Below are positions 43,898 through 52,297 of a stretch of DNA of 64,000 bases, piece after piece. The number at the start of each line of letters is the position of its first letter. The first letter of the stretch is position 1. The notes below the pieces were generated by a model that saw nothing but the letters and a program-made list of their open reading frames with translations, searched no databases and was not told the DNA's origin. Both the position numbers and the translations under genes were made by a program. Origin of the DNA: JACRLW01 sp050181465 (lineage in GTDB: Bacteria > Planctomycetota > UBA1135 > UBA2386); contig JBFXDD010000019.1 in NCBI GenBank assembly GCA_050181465.1, positions 30,138-94,137 of the forward strand. Direction: 5' to 3'.

Positions 43898-45376
43898 ATG
43901 CGAATCGCAACCTGCGCGCGACTCTCGTTCCCGCTGGTCTTGTTGGCTTGCGAAGCAGTCCCACGACCGCAGCCGACGAACTCCCGACCGAACGTGGTGA
44001 TCATCCTGGCCGACGATCTCGGTGCCGGCGATCTCGGGGCCTACAACGCCGATTCGAAGATCCCCACGCCGAGTCTCGATCGTCTCGCGCGCGAGGGCGT
44101 GCGCTTCCTCGACGCACACGCGGCGTCCTCGGTCTGCTCGCCCACGCGCTACGGCTTGCTGACTGGTCGCTACGCGTGGCGCACACGGCTCTCGCGCGGT
44201 GTTCTCGACGGCAACTCTCGCGCGCTCATCGACGCCGACACGCCGACCCTCGCATCGGCCTTCGCGGACGCCGGTTACCGGACTGCGTGCTTCGGCAAGT
44301 GGCATCTCGGCCTCGGCGCCTTCGATGCCGCGCGCCCCGATGCGAAGGCCGACTACAGCCGAGTCTTCGACTCCGGTCCACACACACTCGGCTTCGCACG
44401 CTCCCGGATCATCCCCGCGTCGCTGGACATGCCGCCCTATGCATGGGTCACGGATGGGCAGGTCGAAGTGCTCCCCACCGAGCACCTCGAGGCTGGCAAG
44501 CGCCGTTGGTCGGGAGGCGAGGGATTCTGGCGGGCCGGACCCAGCTCGCCGGGCTTCGTGATCGGCGACGCGCTCCACTCCATCGCAAGCGATGCGGTCG
44601 ACTTCATCGAGAACCGTGCTTCGACCGAGTCCCCGCCTTTCCTGCTCTACGTTCCGCTCACCGCACCGCACACGCCGTGGGTGCCGGACTCCGAACATGT
44701 CGGGCGCAGTCGTGCCGGGTGGTACGGTGACTTCGTCGCGCAGGTCGACACCGAAGTCGGGCGCATCCTCACGGCGCTCGAGTCTTCCGGTGCCCGCGAC
44801 GACACGATCGTGGTGCTACTGTCCGACAACGGTGCCCACTGGCGACCGGAAGATGTCGCGAACTTCGAGCACGACTCCCACCTTGGTCGTCGCGGCATGA
44901 AGGCGGACATCCATGAGGCGGGTCATCGAGTGCCGATGATCCTGCGTTGGCCGGGGCATACGCCGCCGAACTCGACCAGCGGCGCGCTGGTGAGCAGCGT
45001 CGATCTCTTCGCCACGCTCGCCGAACTTTGCGGCGTCGCGCTGCCGAAGTCTGCCGCCGAAGACAGCGTGAGCTTCGCGGCCTGCGCGATCGACCCCTCG
45101 GCTGCGGCTCGCGAGGACCTGGTCCTGCATTCCTTGGACGGCACCTTCGCGCTGCGGGCCGGTGACTGGGTGATGATCGAGGGTCTCGGCTCCGGCGGCT
45201 TCACGGTCCCGGTACGGAAGGCACCGCAGCCGGGCGAGCCCGAGGTGCAGCTCTTCGACCTTGCGGGCGATCCCGCCCAACGGAACGACCGCTCGCGCGA
45301 CGAACCGGTTCGCATCGCACGCATGCGCACACGGTTGGCGTCGATTCGCAGCGGATCCCCGACCTCTGCGCGGTGA
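43898..45376 (+). CDS. Lipoprotein sulfatase (Cys-type)
   Basis: 492 residues from ATG 43898 (AGG directly upstream). The N-terminus (FPLVLLAC, Cys18) is a lipoprotein signal, so it should be anchored outside the inner membrane. A sulfatase domain follows: VVIILADDLGAGD with metal-binding Asp39/Asp40, and the CSPTR sulfatase signature with Cys80, expected to be converted to formylglycine. GKWHLG and PHTPW complete the usual set, and LLSDNGAHW supplies the second metal pair. It hydrolyses sulfate esters, possibly on sulfated polysaccharides, which planctomycetes commonly degrade. No maturase is in the window. It converges with a CBM9-like gene, 13 bp apart. Confidence 0.92.
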   Translation: MRIATCARLSFPLVLLACEAVPRPQPTNSRPNVVIILADDLGAGDLGAYNADSKIPTPSLDRLAREGVRFLDAHAASSVCSPTRYGLLTGRYAWRTRLSRGVLDGNSRALIDADTPTLASAFADAGYRTACFGKWHLGLGAFDAARPDAKADYSRVFDSGPHTLGFARSRIIPASLDMPPYAWVTDGQVEVLPTEHLEAGKRRWSGGEGFWRAGPSSPGFVIGDALHSIASDAVDFIENRASTESPPFLLYVPLTAPHTPWVPDSEHVGRSRAGWYGDFVAQVDTEVGRILTALESSGARDDTIVVLLSDNGAHWRPEDVANFEHDSHLGRRGMKADIHEAGHRVPMILRWPGHTPPNSTSGALVSSVDLFATLAELCGVALPKSAAEDSVSFAACAIDPSAAAREDLVLHSLDGTFALRAGDWVMIEGLGSGGFTVPVRKAPQPGEPEVQLFDLAGDPAQRNDRSRDEPVRIARMRTRLASIRSGSPTSAR

Positions 45377-45389
45377 GCTCGTCGCGATC

Positions 45390-45968
45390 TCAGTCGCACC
45401 CCACCACGATCTCTTCCCACTCGTGCGGTCGATGGAAGGCGAGCACCGGGTGCGGCGAAGAGCTGCTCAGCACCGGTTCGGCAACACCGCGCGTCCAGTC
45501 GTAGCGACAGATCGAGAGGCGAAGCCGATCACCGGCTCGCACGCGGAGCGGCAGGGCCACCTCGGCAGCCCAGCCGCGCGATGTGAGCCATGCAGCACTG
45601 CGAATCAGTTCCGGATCGGCGGCCACGTCGCCGATGTCCGTGATCTCGCGGTGATGCTGCTCGTCGCGAAATCGAAGATGCAGGCGCACGTTGTCGGGAG
45701 TGACGTGGACTTCGCCGTAACCCCGTTCGTCGCTCCGCGCGAAGAACACCTCGAGGACGTCACCGAGTTCCCAGGTCCGGCTGTTGTCCTCGCGCGCTTG
45801 GTTGAAGGGATCGTCGTCGAGCAAGTCTGCGCGCACCACGAGCGTGTCGTCGATCCGTGCGACGGTGACCGCCGCTCGCGGAGCCGCCGAGTCCGCAACC
45901 CCTAGCCAATGCTGGTGAAGAGTGAACGGGAGACGTCCGCCGTTCGGAATGGACCGTTTCGCGACCAT
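45390..45968 (-). CDS. CBM9-like carbohydrate-binding or haem-binding-type domain protein
   Basis: 192 residues without signal peptide or membrane segment. It reads as a single CBM9/DOMON-like beta-sandwich: WLGVADSAAPRAAVTVARID, GDVLEVFFARSDERGYGEVH, PDNVRLHLRFRDEQHH, GWAAEVALPLRVRAGDRLRL, then ICRYDW. Related domains bind sugars and are usually attached to glycoside hydrolases or secreted proteins; a free intracellular copy is less common. Family membership rests on the strand pattern only. It converges with the sulfatase (13-bp gap) and is divergent from the next gene (88-bp gap). The function is unknown, although carbohydrate binding would fit the neighbouring sulfatase. Confidence 0.6.
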   Translation of the reverse strand: MVAKRSIPNGGRLPFTLHQHWLGVADSAAPRAAVTVARIDDTLVVRADLLDDDPFNQAREDNSRTWELGDVLEVFFARSDERGYGEVHVTPDNVRLHLRFRDEQHHREITDIGDVAADPELIRSAAWLTSRGWAAEVALPLRVRAGDRLRLSICRYDWTRGVAEPVLSSSSPHPVLAFHRPHEWEEIVVGCD

Positions 45969-46056
45969 GGGGTCGCGATGCTATCTCGGTGCTCGTCGGT
46001 TCCGGGCCTCGCCCGGCCGGTTGTCAGTCCGACCGCGACGGTCGACAATCCGCAGG

Positions 46057-48057
46057 ATGGAACCACAGGCCAGACGGCGCACCGACCCTCGCTCGGGCCG
46101 GATCGCACTTCTCGCTCTCGCCGGATTGTCGGGAGCGCTGGCTGGCCAGTCGCTTCCAGACGCCGATCTCGCGGTCCACGGATTGTCGACCGAGTCGATC
46201 GCGAGCCTTCGCGCCGACCTCCAGAAGTGGTGCGGCGGGCCGGACCTCGCGGGAATGCGGGTCCTGCTCCTGCATCGCGGCGAGGTCGTGCTGCGCGGCG
46301 ACTTCGGGCGAGCACCGGAACCCGGGACGATCACCGCGGGATCCAGCAGTGTGCCGATCTACGGTCTCGGCGCTGCGATCGCCGTCGAACATGGTCTCTT
46401 GGACCTCTCGCAACCGATCAGCTTCTACTTGCCGGTGATGACGGGGACGCCGCAGGGCTCGATGACCGTGCAGGACCTGTTGACGCAGGGGCAGCGCGCG
46501 AGCGCGGGCCGTCGTCGCGCACGACGGGACCCGGGCGATCCCACCACGACACTGCGCACGAGCGAAGCGCCGCTTCGCAGCGAAGTCCTTCTGCCCGCGA
46601 TCCTGAGTTCCGCGACGGGCATCGCCGTCGAGCGTTGGCTCACCGACCGGGTGCTCAGTCCGTGTCAGCTGTCGCAGACGGTGCTCACTGAGGACAGCCG
46701 GGCGACGACCACGACTCCACTCCAGAAGACCCTTCGGATGGAGACGACCCTCGACGACCTCGCGCGCTTCACTCTGCTGCACACACGCACGACGCCGATC
46801 CTCGGCGTGAACGCCGAACACCTCGCACGGCTGCGCGGTGAAGTGGGCGACGATCGAGCCGGCGCGCCAGGGCAGCGCGCGATCGGGTACTTCCGCGAGC
46901 GCACCGATGCCGCTGGACGGGCATCGACGGTCGCGACCCTCGGCGGCACCGTCGTGCACTGCTGGACCGATCTCGATCTCGACCTCGTGGGCGTCGTGCA
47001 GTTCACGCGCCCCCCGCGATCACCGCAGTTCCTGCAGCGGCTCCGGGAGCGCACACGAAGTGTCCTCGGCGGCGCGAACCCGACCTCGCTGCTCGACTGG
47101 TCTCGCGCTGGGCCGGAGACTGTCGAGGATCGGGAGATCGACTCCCGCGTCGGCGCGGAGCTTCATCAAGTCGGCACTCGGCTGCATCTGCCGACGGACC
47201 GAACGGCGAGCGCCCTGGTGATCCTCCTGCCGACGCCCGCAACCGAAGCCTTGGCTACCGAGTTGGCCGCCCATCTCGCATCTCACGGCCACGCGGCGGC
47301 GACGATGCTCGTGACGCCGCAGCCGATGCACCGAGACTGGCGTCGTCGCCATCTTCACGTCGCAGGTAGCGCGCCGCCCGAGCTGCCGATCGAGAAACGT
47401 GCCGCACTGCAACATCGCAACGCCGAGCTTCAGTCGATGGACCGAGTGGATGTGCTGCTCGATCGCGCGATCGCCGTACGCAACGCGATCCGCTCACTGC
47501 GCAACGAACGTCGAATTCCGCGCGAACCTGCGACTGCCGTCGTCGGCTTCGGGACGGAAGTTCGCACGGCGCTGTTGCTCGGCGGCGCAGAATTGACGAC
47601 CGCGGATCGTGTGCACTCGGCACCGGAACCGAGTGTCCGTGCCATCCTCGCGATCGCGCCTCCATCGCTCACCAGGCTGGACATGTCGCCGCAAGAACTC
47701 GCCCGACTAGGCACTGCCTTGTTCGTGGCAACTCGCGCCGACGAGAATCACGAAGCGGTCGGTGGACTCGGACTGGCGCCGCGTTCCTTGTTCGACTTCG
47801 CACCGAACGTCCAGAAGCACCTCGTCGCGGACATTCCCCCTACGGCGTTCGAAGTCTCGACGGACCCGTCGCCACCGTTGATCGCCGGGCGCAGCGACGA
47901 ATTCGACGACGTCCGACAGGGCGAAGGGGAACGCGAACTGCTCCTCGGATCCGTGACCGCGTTCCTCGAGTCTTCGCTGCGCGCCACCGACTCAGCCGAG
48001 CGTTGGCTGGAAGCGAGCATCGTCGCCCACCCGCGCCGCATCGCGCGAGTGCGCTAG
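46057..48057 (+). CDS. Degenerate serine-hydrolase-like double-domain protein
   Basis: 666 residues from ATG 46057 (AGG directly upstream), with a signal peptide (IALLALAGLSGALAG). Residues 35-340 follow the class C beta-lactamase/serine hydrolase plan: GMRVLLLHRGEVVLRGDFG, VEHGLLDLSQPISFYLP, MTVQDLL. The SxxK position reads SSVP, so the catalytic lysine is missing. Residues about 400-640 resemble an alpha/beta hydrolase (ALVILLPTPATEALATELAA), where the nucleophile elbow reads GFGTEV without serine. Both halves therefore look non-catalytic. The product is probably a secreted binding protein or pseudoenzyme. Its stop TAG (48055-48057) lies in repeat copy F and overlaps the stop of the convergent GT87 gene. 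Confidence 0.6.
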   Translation: MEPQARRRTDPRSGRIALLALAGLSGALAGQSLPDADLAVHGLSTESIASLRADLQKWCGGPDLAGMRVLLLHRGEVVLRGDFGRAPEPGTITAGSSSVPIYGLGAAIAVEHGLLDLSQPISFYLPVMTGTPQGSMTVQDLLTQGQRASAGRRRARRDPGDPTTTLRTSEAPLRSEVLLPAILSSATGIAVERWLTDRVLSPCQLSQTVLTEDSRATTTTPLQKTLRMETTLDDLARFTLLHTRTTPILGVNAEHLARLRGEVGDDRAGAPGQRAIGYFRERTDAAGRASTVATLGGTVVHCWTDLDLDLVGVVQFTRPPRSPQFLQRLRERTRSVLGGANPTSLLDWSRAGPETVEDREIDSRVGAELHQVGTRLHLPTDRTASALVILLPTPATEALATELAAHLASHGHAAATMLVTPQPMHRDWRRRHLHVAGSAPPELPIEKRAALQHRNAELQSMDRVDVLLDRAIAVRNAIRSLRNERRIPREPATAVVGFGTEVRTALLLGGAELTTADRVHSAPEPSVRAILAIAPPSLTRLDMSPQELARLGTALFVATRADENHEAVGGLGLAPRSLFDFAPNVQKHLVADIPPTAFEVSTDPSPPLIAGRSDEFDDVRQGEGERELLLGSVTAFLESSLRATDSAERWLEASIVAHPRRIARVR

Positions 48058-49367
48058 CTCGGATGATTCGTGAACGTCTGCGGCGATCGCGGCGGGCGTT
48101 CACGAGTAGTCCGGGCCAGCAGCGAGGGCGACAGTCCGATCGCCGATCCAACCATGAGCGCCAGCGTCGTCCAGGTGACGGCACCGTGCGCGAGCAGCAG
48201 GTTCCCGATGCGAGAACCCACGATCCCCTTCGTGGTGAGCGTGCCCGCGACGAACGCGACCACGAGCGCCGCCAGGACACGACGATCCCGCGTACGGAGC
48301 CAGGTCTCGACACAGAACAGGATCGGCAGCACCAGCAAGCAGAAGTGACTCTTGCTGCTCATCGGTGACAACAGCAGCATCCCGCACGCCACCAGACCGC
48401 ATTCCCCGAAGCGTCGCCAACTCCGGACTCGAGTCGGCTCAGGGTCTCGCCGTCGCGGGCGGGCGACGATCGCGATCGTCGCCACGACCGCGAGCTGGAG
48501 GACGAGCTTGATCGTGCGCCGCAAGGTGACGGGCAACTGCACGAACGCGACATCGCGAACGAAGGTGCCCTCGGCGAGCGGATGGTCGGTCCAACGCCTC
48601 ACCAGGCCGATCAGATTCTGGTTCAGGAAGTTGTGGGGAGTCCACGCATTGCCGACCTCCGGCGCGGCGGCGGCCCGGATCGCCGGAGCGAAGGTCTGAA
48701 ACCACGCGACCACGTGAAGCCGCCCGTCATCGCGCGGCATCAAGACATCGGGAGCGAGGGAAACGAGGCTCGCGGCGAGCACGAACACGGCGGCGGCGCG
48801 CAGGCGTCCCTGACCCACCATCACCGGCAGCATGAGGAGCGGCGTCGCCTTCGCGGCGGCAGCGAGTCCGAATCGCGATCCGCTGCGGGACTCACGATGG
48901 CGAGCGGCAGCCAGTGCCCCGGCAGCGAACAAGACACACACGATCAAGTCGTGGCTCTGGTTCTCGAAGACTGCCAGCACATGCCGCACTCCCAGCACCG
49001 CGACGACAAGCCAGCCGACGCGCGGAAACCCGATCGGCGCCGCATCTCGCACGACGCGACGCAGCGTCGCAACGACGAACGCAAGCAGACCCACGTTGAT
49101 CGAGAACCAGAGCAGCCGGTGCGCCGCAGCGGGGAGCACAGCCAACGGCACGAACAAGATCGCAAAGAACGGCGGGTACGTGAACGGCTTGGGATCGGTC
49201 GGCGAGTAGATCTCCGCGCCGGCCAGCATGCGCTGCGCGGCGGTGATGTAGACGTCGAGTTCCGAAGTGTCCTTCTTGATTGCGGCGATCGCTCCGGCGA
49301 CCACTGCACCGAGGGCGCAGAGCACGATCGCCGACCGGATCAATCCGTGACGGCGAAGCTCGCTCAT
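48054..49367 (-). CDS. GT87-type membrane glycosyltransferase (DUF2029)
   Basis: 437 residues with about ten membrane segments. The GT87 family transfers mannose or other sugars from polyprenyl phosphates on the periplasmic side. Typical parts are DVYITAAQRMLAGAEIYSP (the loop with the catalytic acidic residue), FTYPPFFAILF, HDLIVCVLFAAGA and NLIGLVRRW. The start ATG at 49367 overlaps the GT2 stop (ATGA), so it is coupled to the polyprenyl-phosphate mannosyltransferase-like gene, a sensible donor supplier. Oddity: the last 20 or so residues (LLARTTRERPPRSPQTF and following) are coded by repeat copy F, which also supplies the stop codon. The native C-terminus may be shorter. Confidence 0.85.
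   Translation of the reverse strand: MSELRRHGLIRSAIVLCALGAVVAGAIAAIKKDTSELDVYITAAQRMLAGAEIYSPTDPKPFTYPPFFAILFVPLAVLPAAAHRLLWFSINVGLLAFVVATLRRVVRDAAPIGFPRVGWLVVAVLGVRHVLAVFENQSHDLIVCVLFAAGALAAARHRESRSGSRFGLAAAAKATPLLMLPVMVGQGRLRAAAVFVLAASLVSLAPDVLMPRDDGRLHVVAWFQTFAPAIRAAAAPEVGNAWTPHNFLNQNLIGLVRRWTDHPLAEGTFVRDVAFVQLPVTLRRTIKLVLQLAVVATIAIVARPRRRDPEPTRVRSWRRFGECGLVACGMLLLSPMSSKSHFCLLVLPILFCVETWLRTRDRRVLAALVVAFVAGTLTTKGIVGSRIGNLLLAHGAVTWTTLALMVGSAIGLSPSLLARTTRERPPRSPQTFTNHPS
48055..48117 (+). repeat. Palindromic intergenic repeat, copy F (short class, diverged)
   Basis: 63-bp element: TAGCTCGGATGATTCGTGAA on the left, GCGTTCACGAGTAGTCCGGG on the right, with GCGGCGATCGC between them. The arms pair over the GTGAACG part but the variable triplet does not match. 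It lies wholly inside the end of the minus-strand GT87 frame, and its CTAG end supplies stop codons for both convergent genes. It is shorter than copies B and C in the core. Confidence 0.85.
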
Positions 49368-50323
49368 GTCCGGAGACGCAGCCCCGGGACCTTCCGCACC
49401 GCCTCGATCGCGATCGAAGCGCTCATCTTGCTTCGACCGGCATCACGGTCGACGAAATGGACCGGTACTTCGGCGATGCGCTTGCCGGCGCGGCGGAATC
49501 GCCACGCCATTTCGATCTGGAACGCGTAGCCGTCGGTCCCGACCGCATCGAGATCGATCTCACGGAGCGCGCTCGCGCGCATGCAGCGGAACCCCGCGGT
49601 CCAATCGTTCACCGAGAAGCCCAGCCAGAGGCGTGCATAGAGATTGCCGCAGCGCGACAGCAGGCGCCGCCGAAGACTCCAGCCACGGGTATCGCCGCCT
49701 TTCACGTAGCGGCTGCCGATGACGAGATCCGCCGATTGCGCAGCATGCGCGAGCCGCGGCAGATCGTTGGGTGCATGACTGAAGTCCGCATCCATCTCGT
49801 AGATTCGGTCGTAATCGCGCTCCAAGGCCCAGCGGAACCCGGCGATGTACGCCTTGCCGAGACCTTCCTTCTTCTGCCGATGCAGAACGTGAACCCAGGG
49901 TTGCGCGCGCGCGATGTCGTCAGCGAGTCGACCGGTGCCGTCGGGCGATCCATCGTCGACGATCAGCACGTCGCAGACCATCTGCGCTGGAATCCGATCG
50001 AGCAGCCGCGGCAAGTTCTCGCGCTCGTTGTAAGTCGGAATCACCACGAGATCGCGACCCGGAAAGCGATGCGGACGACGCGGATGCAAGACGACTTGCT
50101 TCTCACCGGATGCCGGCGAATCCGCAGCGAGCTCCGCGGCGGCCAGCTCATCCGCCCCCACGACGATGGCAGCCGAATCCACGCCGCGGCGAACCAGCGC
50201 GTCGACGATCTCGAAGTCACGAGCCACGAACCGCGAATCGGGCCGAGGATCCTTCGGTACCGCAGCCAACGAGTCGATGACGATGACCCGACCCACCGCT
50301 TGTGAAGACATCGCCTCGCTCAT
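49364..50323 (-). CDS. GT2 polyprenyl-phosphate mannosyltransferase-like protein (DPM1 type)
   Basis: 319 residues. The GT2 domain starts at about residue 91: DLVVIPTYNERENLPRLLDR, VLIVDDGSPDGTGRLAD, GLGKAYIAGFRWAL and EMDADFSHAPNDL (metal-binding Asp-Ala-Asp). It ends without the membrane tail of larger DPM proteins. Such enzymes charge polyprenyl phosphate with a sugar at the cytoplasmic face. Unusual is a 75-90-residue N-terminal extension (GRVIVIDSLAAVPKDPRPDS) that I do not recognise. The start at 50323 overlaps the upstream stop as ATGA, and its own stop overlaps the GT87 start, so three genes are translationally coupled. Confidence 0.87.
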   Translation of the reverse strand: MSEAMSSQAVGRVIVIDSLAAVPKDPRPDSRFVARDFEIVDALVRRGVDSAAIVVGADELAAAELAADSPASGEKQVVLHPRRPHRFPGRDLVVIPTYNERENLPRLLDRIPAQMVCDVLIVDDGSPDGTGRLADDIARAQPWVHVLHRQKKEGLGKAYIAGFRWALERDYDRIYEMDADFSHAPNDLPRLAHAAQSADLVIGSRYVKGGDTRGWSLRRRLLSRCGNLYARLWLGFSVNDWTAGFRCMRASALREIDLDAVGTDGYAFQIEMAWRFRRAGKRIAEVPVHFVDRDAGRSKMSASIAIEAVRKVPGLRLRT

Positions 50324-51000
50324 CGAATGCTCACGGAGCCGGTACTCAGCTCGACTCGAAGGCGACGGCCACCTTCGCCGACTCGGCCGAGAACGCGCGC
50401 GCTCGCGAGCCGGCGCTCGGCGACGAGCTTCCAATCATCCGGCAACTCGATGCTGCCGGTCTTGACCGCAACGTCGACCTCACCGCGATAATCGGCGGAG
50501 CCGACGACTTCGACATGCCCGGTCGCCACCGAGACCTCGACTTCGGCATCCGAGCGCGGGGCCATTTCGACGCGCACGGTGCCGACGGTCTGCTCGACCC
50601 GCACGGCCATTCGCTCCGGCACGCGGACGGTCAGGCGAAGCTCCCAGTCCTCGGCATCGTTCGCCCCTCGATGGCGGTCGAGCAACTCCAACACGCCGCC
50701 GCTTCGACTCTGCGCCAGGTGAGCATCGATCGACTTGACCGCGTCGGTCTCTGGACGCGACTCGCGCAACCAGACCTCGAGGTCGATCTCGATGCGCTCA
50801 CCCGCGGCGGGAGACACCGCCACGGAACCCGACCGAGTGCGGACCGCGACGGTCGTCGCGTCTTCCGCTTCGATCGAGGCGGCGGCGCGATACACCGATC
50901 GACGAGCCGCCGAATGCACTTCGCAGCCGACACCAACCCCGGCCCCGAGGAGCAGGAGAAGCCCGACGATGCGGGGTGTCAGACGACGAACGACCGCCAT
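50320..51000 (-). CDS. DUF4097-like lipoprotein
   Basis: 226 residues. Signal with lipobox-like VGVGC (Cys26), so probably lipid anchored. The body is a right-handed beta-helix-type repeat as in DUF4097 adhesin-like domains: TTVAVRTRSGSVAVSPAAGE, VRVEQTVGTVRVEM, VEVSVATGHVEVVGSADYRG, VDVAVKTGSIELP, LRVELSTGSVSIR. The repeated pattern V-x-T-x-S/G-x-V is clear. Function is unknown. The start at 51000 was chosen for the signal peptide; the frame continues 46 residues upstream without sense. It overlaps the GT2 start by ATGA, which places it in a glycan-related operon, and follows the exported SDR gene after 103 bp. Confidence 0.75.
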   Translation of the reverse strand: MAVVRRLTPRIVGLLLLLGAGVGVGCEVHSAARRSVYRAAASIEAEDATTVAVRTRSGSVAVSPAAGERIEIDLEVWLRESRPETDAVKSIDAHLAQSRSGGVLELLDRHRGANDAEDWELRLTVRVPERMAVRVEQTVGTVRVEMAPRSDAEVEVSVATGHVEVVGSADYRGEVDVAVKTGSIELPDDWKLVAERRLASARVLGRVGEGGRRLRVELSTGSVSIR

Positions 51001-51033
51001 GAGCCCGTGATTCTGCCTCGCCGTTCGCTCATT

Positions 51034-51063
51034 TTCGCGGGCTTTCGATGGCCCGGAGTCCGC
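51034..51063 (-). terminator. Weak hairpin between the exported SDR gene and the lipoprotein gene
   Basis: On the minus strand CGGGC-CATCGAAA-GCCCG is followed by CGAAAAT, in the 103-bp gap between two minus-strand genes. The stem is only 5 bp and the tail is A- rather than T-rich, so termination would be weak at best. If active, it would separate the SDR from the glycan genes. Confidence 0.2.
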
Positions 51064-51103
51064 AGGTCGATCGGTTCCTGGGACATCTGCCCGGTGGCAA
51101 CGC

Positions 51104-52258
51104 TCACTTGGCCTTGGCTGCCGCTCGAACAGCGGCAATCACCTTCGCTTCCTTCTCCGGCGCGATCCCGGTTCGGCCGAACATCTTGCGACGCGTCGCC
51201 TCTTCGCGCGCCCACGCGAGAGTGTCGCGGATGGTGTCGCCGATCGGCCGGAAGGTCAGCCCCTTCGCGATCGCACGATCGTTCCGCGCGTAGGTGTTCC
51301 CGGCCGTCGGAATCCACATCGGCATCTCCATCCACGCCCCGACACCGTGCTGCGCCAGAACCTCGTCGTCGGCCCACACGAGTTCCACGGGGTTACTCGT
51401 GGCACAGCGACACCCGCCCAGGAAGTCCGCCATCGTGAGCGTGCCGGCGAAGCCGTCCGCATTGAAGACCCCGTGGATGCCCTGCTCGATGCAATGCACG
51501 ATCCATCGCGCGAGGTCGCGCACGTCGATCACCTGGACGCGGGCATCGGGCCGACCGGGAGCGAGCACGGCACCACCGCGGTCGACCCGCACCGGCCACC
51601 ACGTGAAGCGATCGGTGTTGTCGCGCGGGCCGACGATGAGGCCCGGGCGGATGTTGGCGACCCGTCCGGGCATCGCCGCTTCCGCCGCCTTCTCGCAGAG
51701 CGCCTTGAACCCCCCGTAGTGGCGGCCGCCGTCGCGGAACGACTCCTGGATGGTCTTGACCGCGCTGACGACCTCGTCGGGAACCGTCGCGACCGCCGCG
51801 TCCTCATCGATGTCGCCGGCCTTCTCGCCGAAGCCTTCGTAGACCGAAATCGACGACACGAACACGTAGCTCGCCGCGGCCTCGGCAGCCAGTTTCGCCG
51901 TCGCGGCGACGTGGCCTGGTACGTAGCCCGACGTGTCGATCCAGGCATCGAAGGACCGTCCTTCGAGCGCCTTCAAGTCACCGGTGTTGCGATCCCCCTC
52001 GAGCTTCTCGAGGTCCGGGAAGAGATCCGCGTTCGTGCGACCGCGATTGAACAGGGTCACCGAGTGGCCACGCTCCAGTGCGACGTCGACGATGGCCGGG
52101 CCGAGAAACCCGGTTCCACCGAGGATCAGGAGCTTCTTCGGCTCCACTCGTGCAGGATCCGACCCGCGCTGCGCAACTCCGGCGCGCACGAATGGAGCCG
52201 CCGATAGAGCGGCGACTGAGGACGCAAGGAAGGTACGGCGGCTGCTGGAGATCGACAT
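51104..52258 (-). CDS. NAD-dependent epimerase/dehydratase (extended SDR) with Tat signal
   Basis: 384 residues. Residues 1-30 contain a twin-arginine motif (SSRRTFL, 5-11) and a hydrophobic stretch (ASSVAALSAAPFVRA), so the protein should be exported folded with its cofactor. The rest is an extended SDR: GGTGFLGPAIVDVALERGH (NAD motif), YVFVSSISVYEG, YGGFKALCE (Tyr-x3-Lys), PGLIVGPRDNTDRFTWWPVR. Tat-exported epimerases of this type occur in planctomycetes and acidobacteria; the substrate is unknown. It lies upstream of the DUF4097/GT2/GT87 genes on the same strand, so a role in extracytoplasmic glycan or cofactor chemistry is possible. It ends about 100 bp before the next gene. Confidence 0.82.
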   Translation of the reverse strand: MSISSSRRTFLASSVAALSAAPFVRAGVAQRGSDPARVEPKKLLILGGTGFLGPAIVDVALERGHSVTLFNRGRTNADLFPDLEKLEGDRNTGDLKALEGRSFDAWIDTSGYVPGHVAATAKLAAEAAASYVFVSSISVYEGFGEKAGDIDEDAAVATVPDEVVSAVKTIQESFRDGGRHYGGFKALCEKAAEAAMPGRVANIRPGLIVGPRDNTDRFTWWPVRVDRGGAVLAPGRPDARVQVIDVRDLARWIVHCIEQGIHGVFNADGFAGTLTMADFLGGCRCATSNPVELVWADDEVLAQHGVGAWMEMPMWIPTAGNTYARNDRAIAKGLTFRPIGDTIRDTLAWAREEATRRKMFGRTGIAPEKEAKVIAAVRAAAKAK

Positions 52259-52297
52259 CGCGATCTCTACGCACGCCGACGAGCGACTGTTGGCGAG

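Noticed and set aside
1480..48117. Interpreting the repeats as a CRISPR array or as HIP1 octamers
   Set aside because: The copies are tens of kilobases apart and not separated by spacers. The GCGATCGC octamer alone is common in GC-rich DNA and explains only the core, not the arms.
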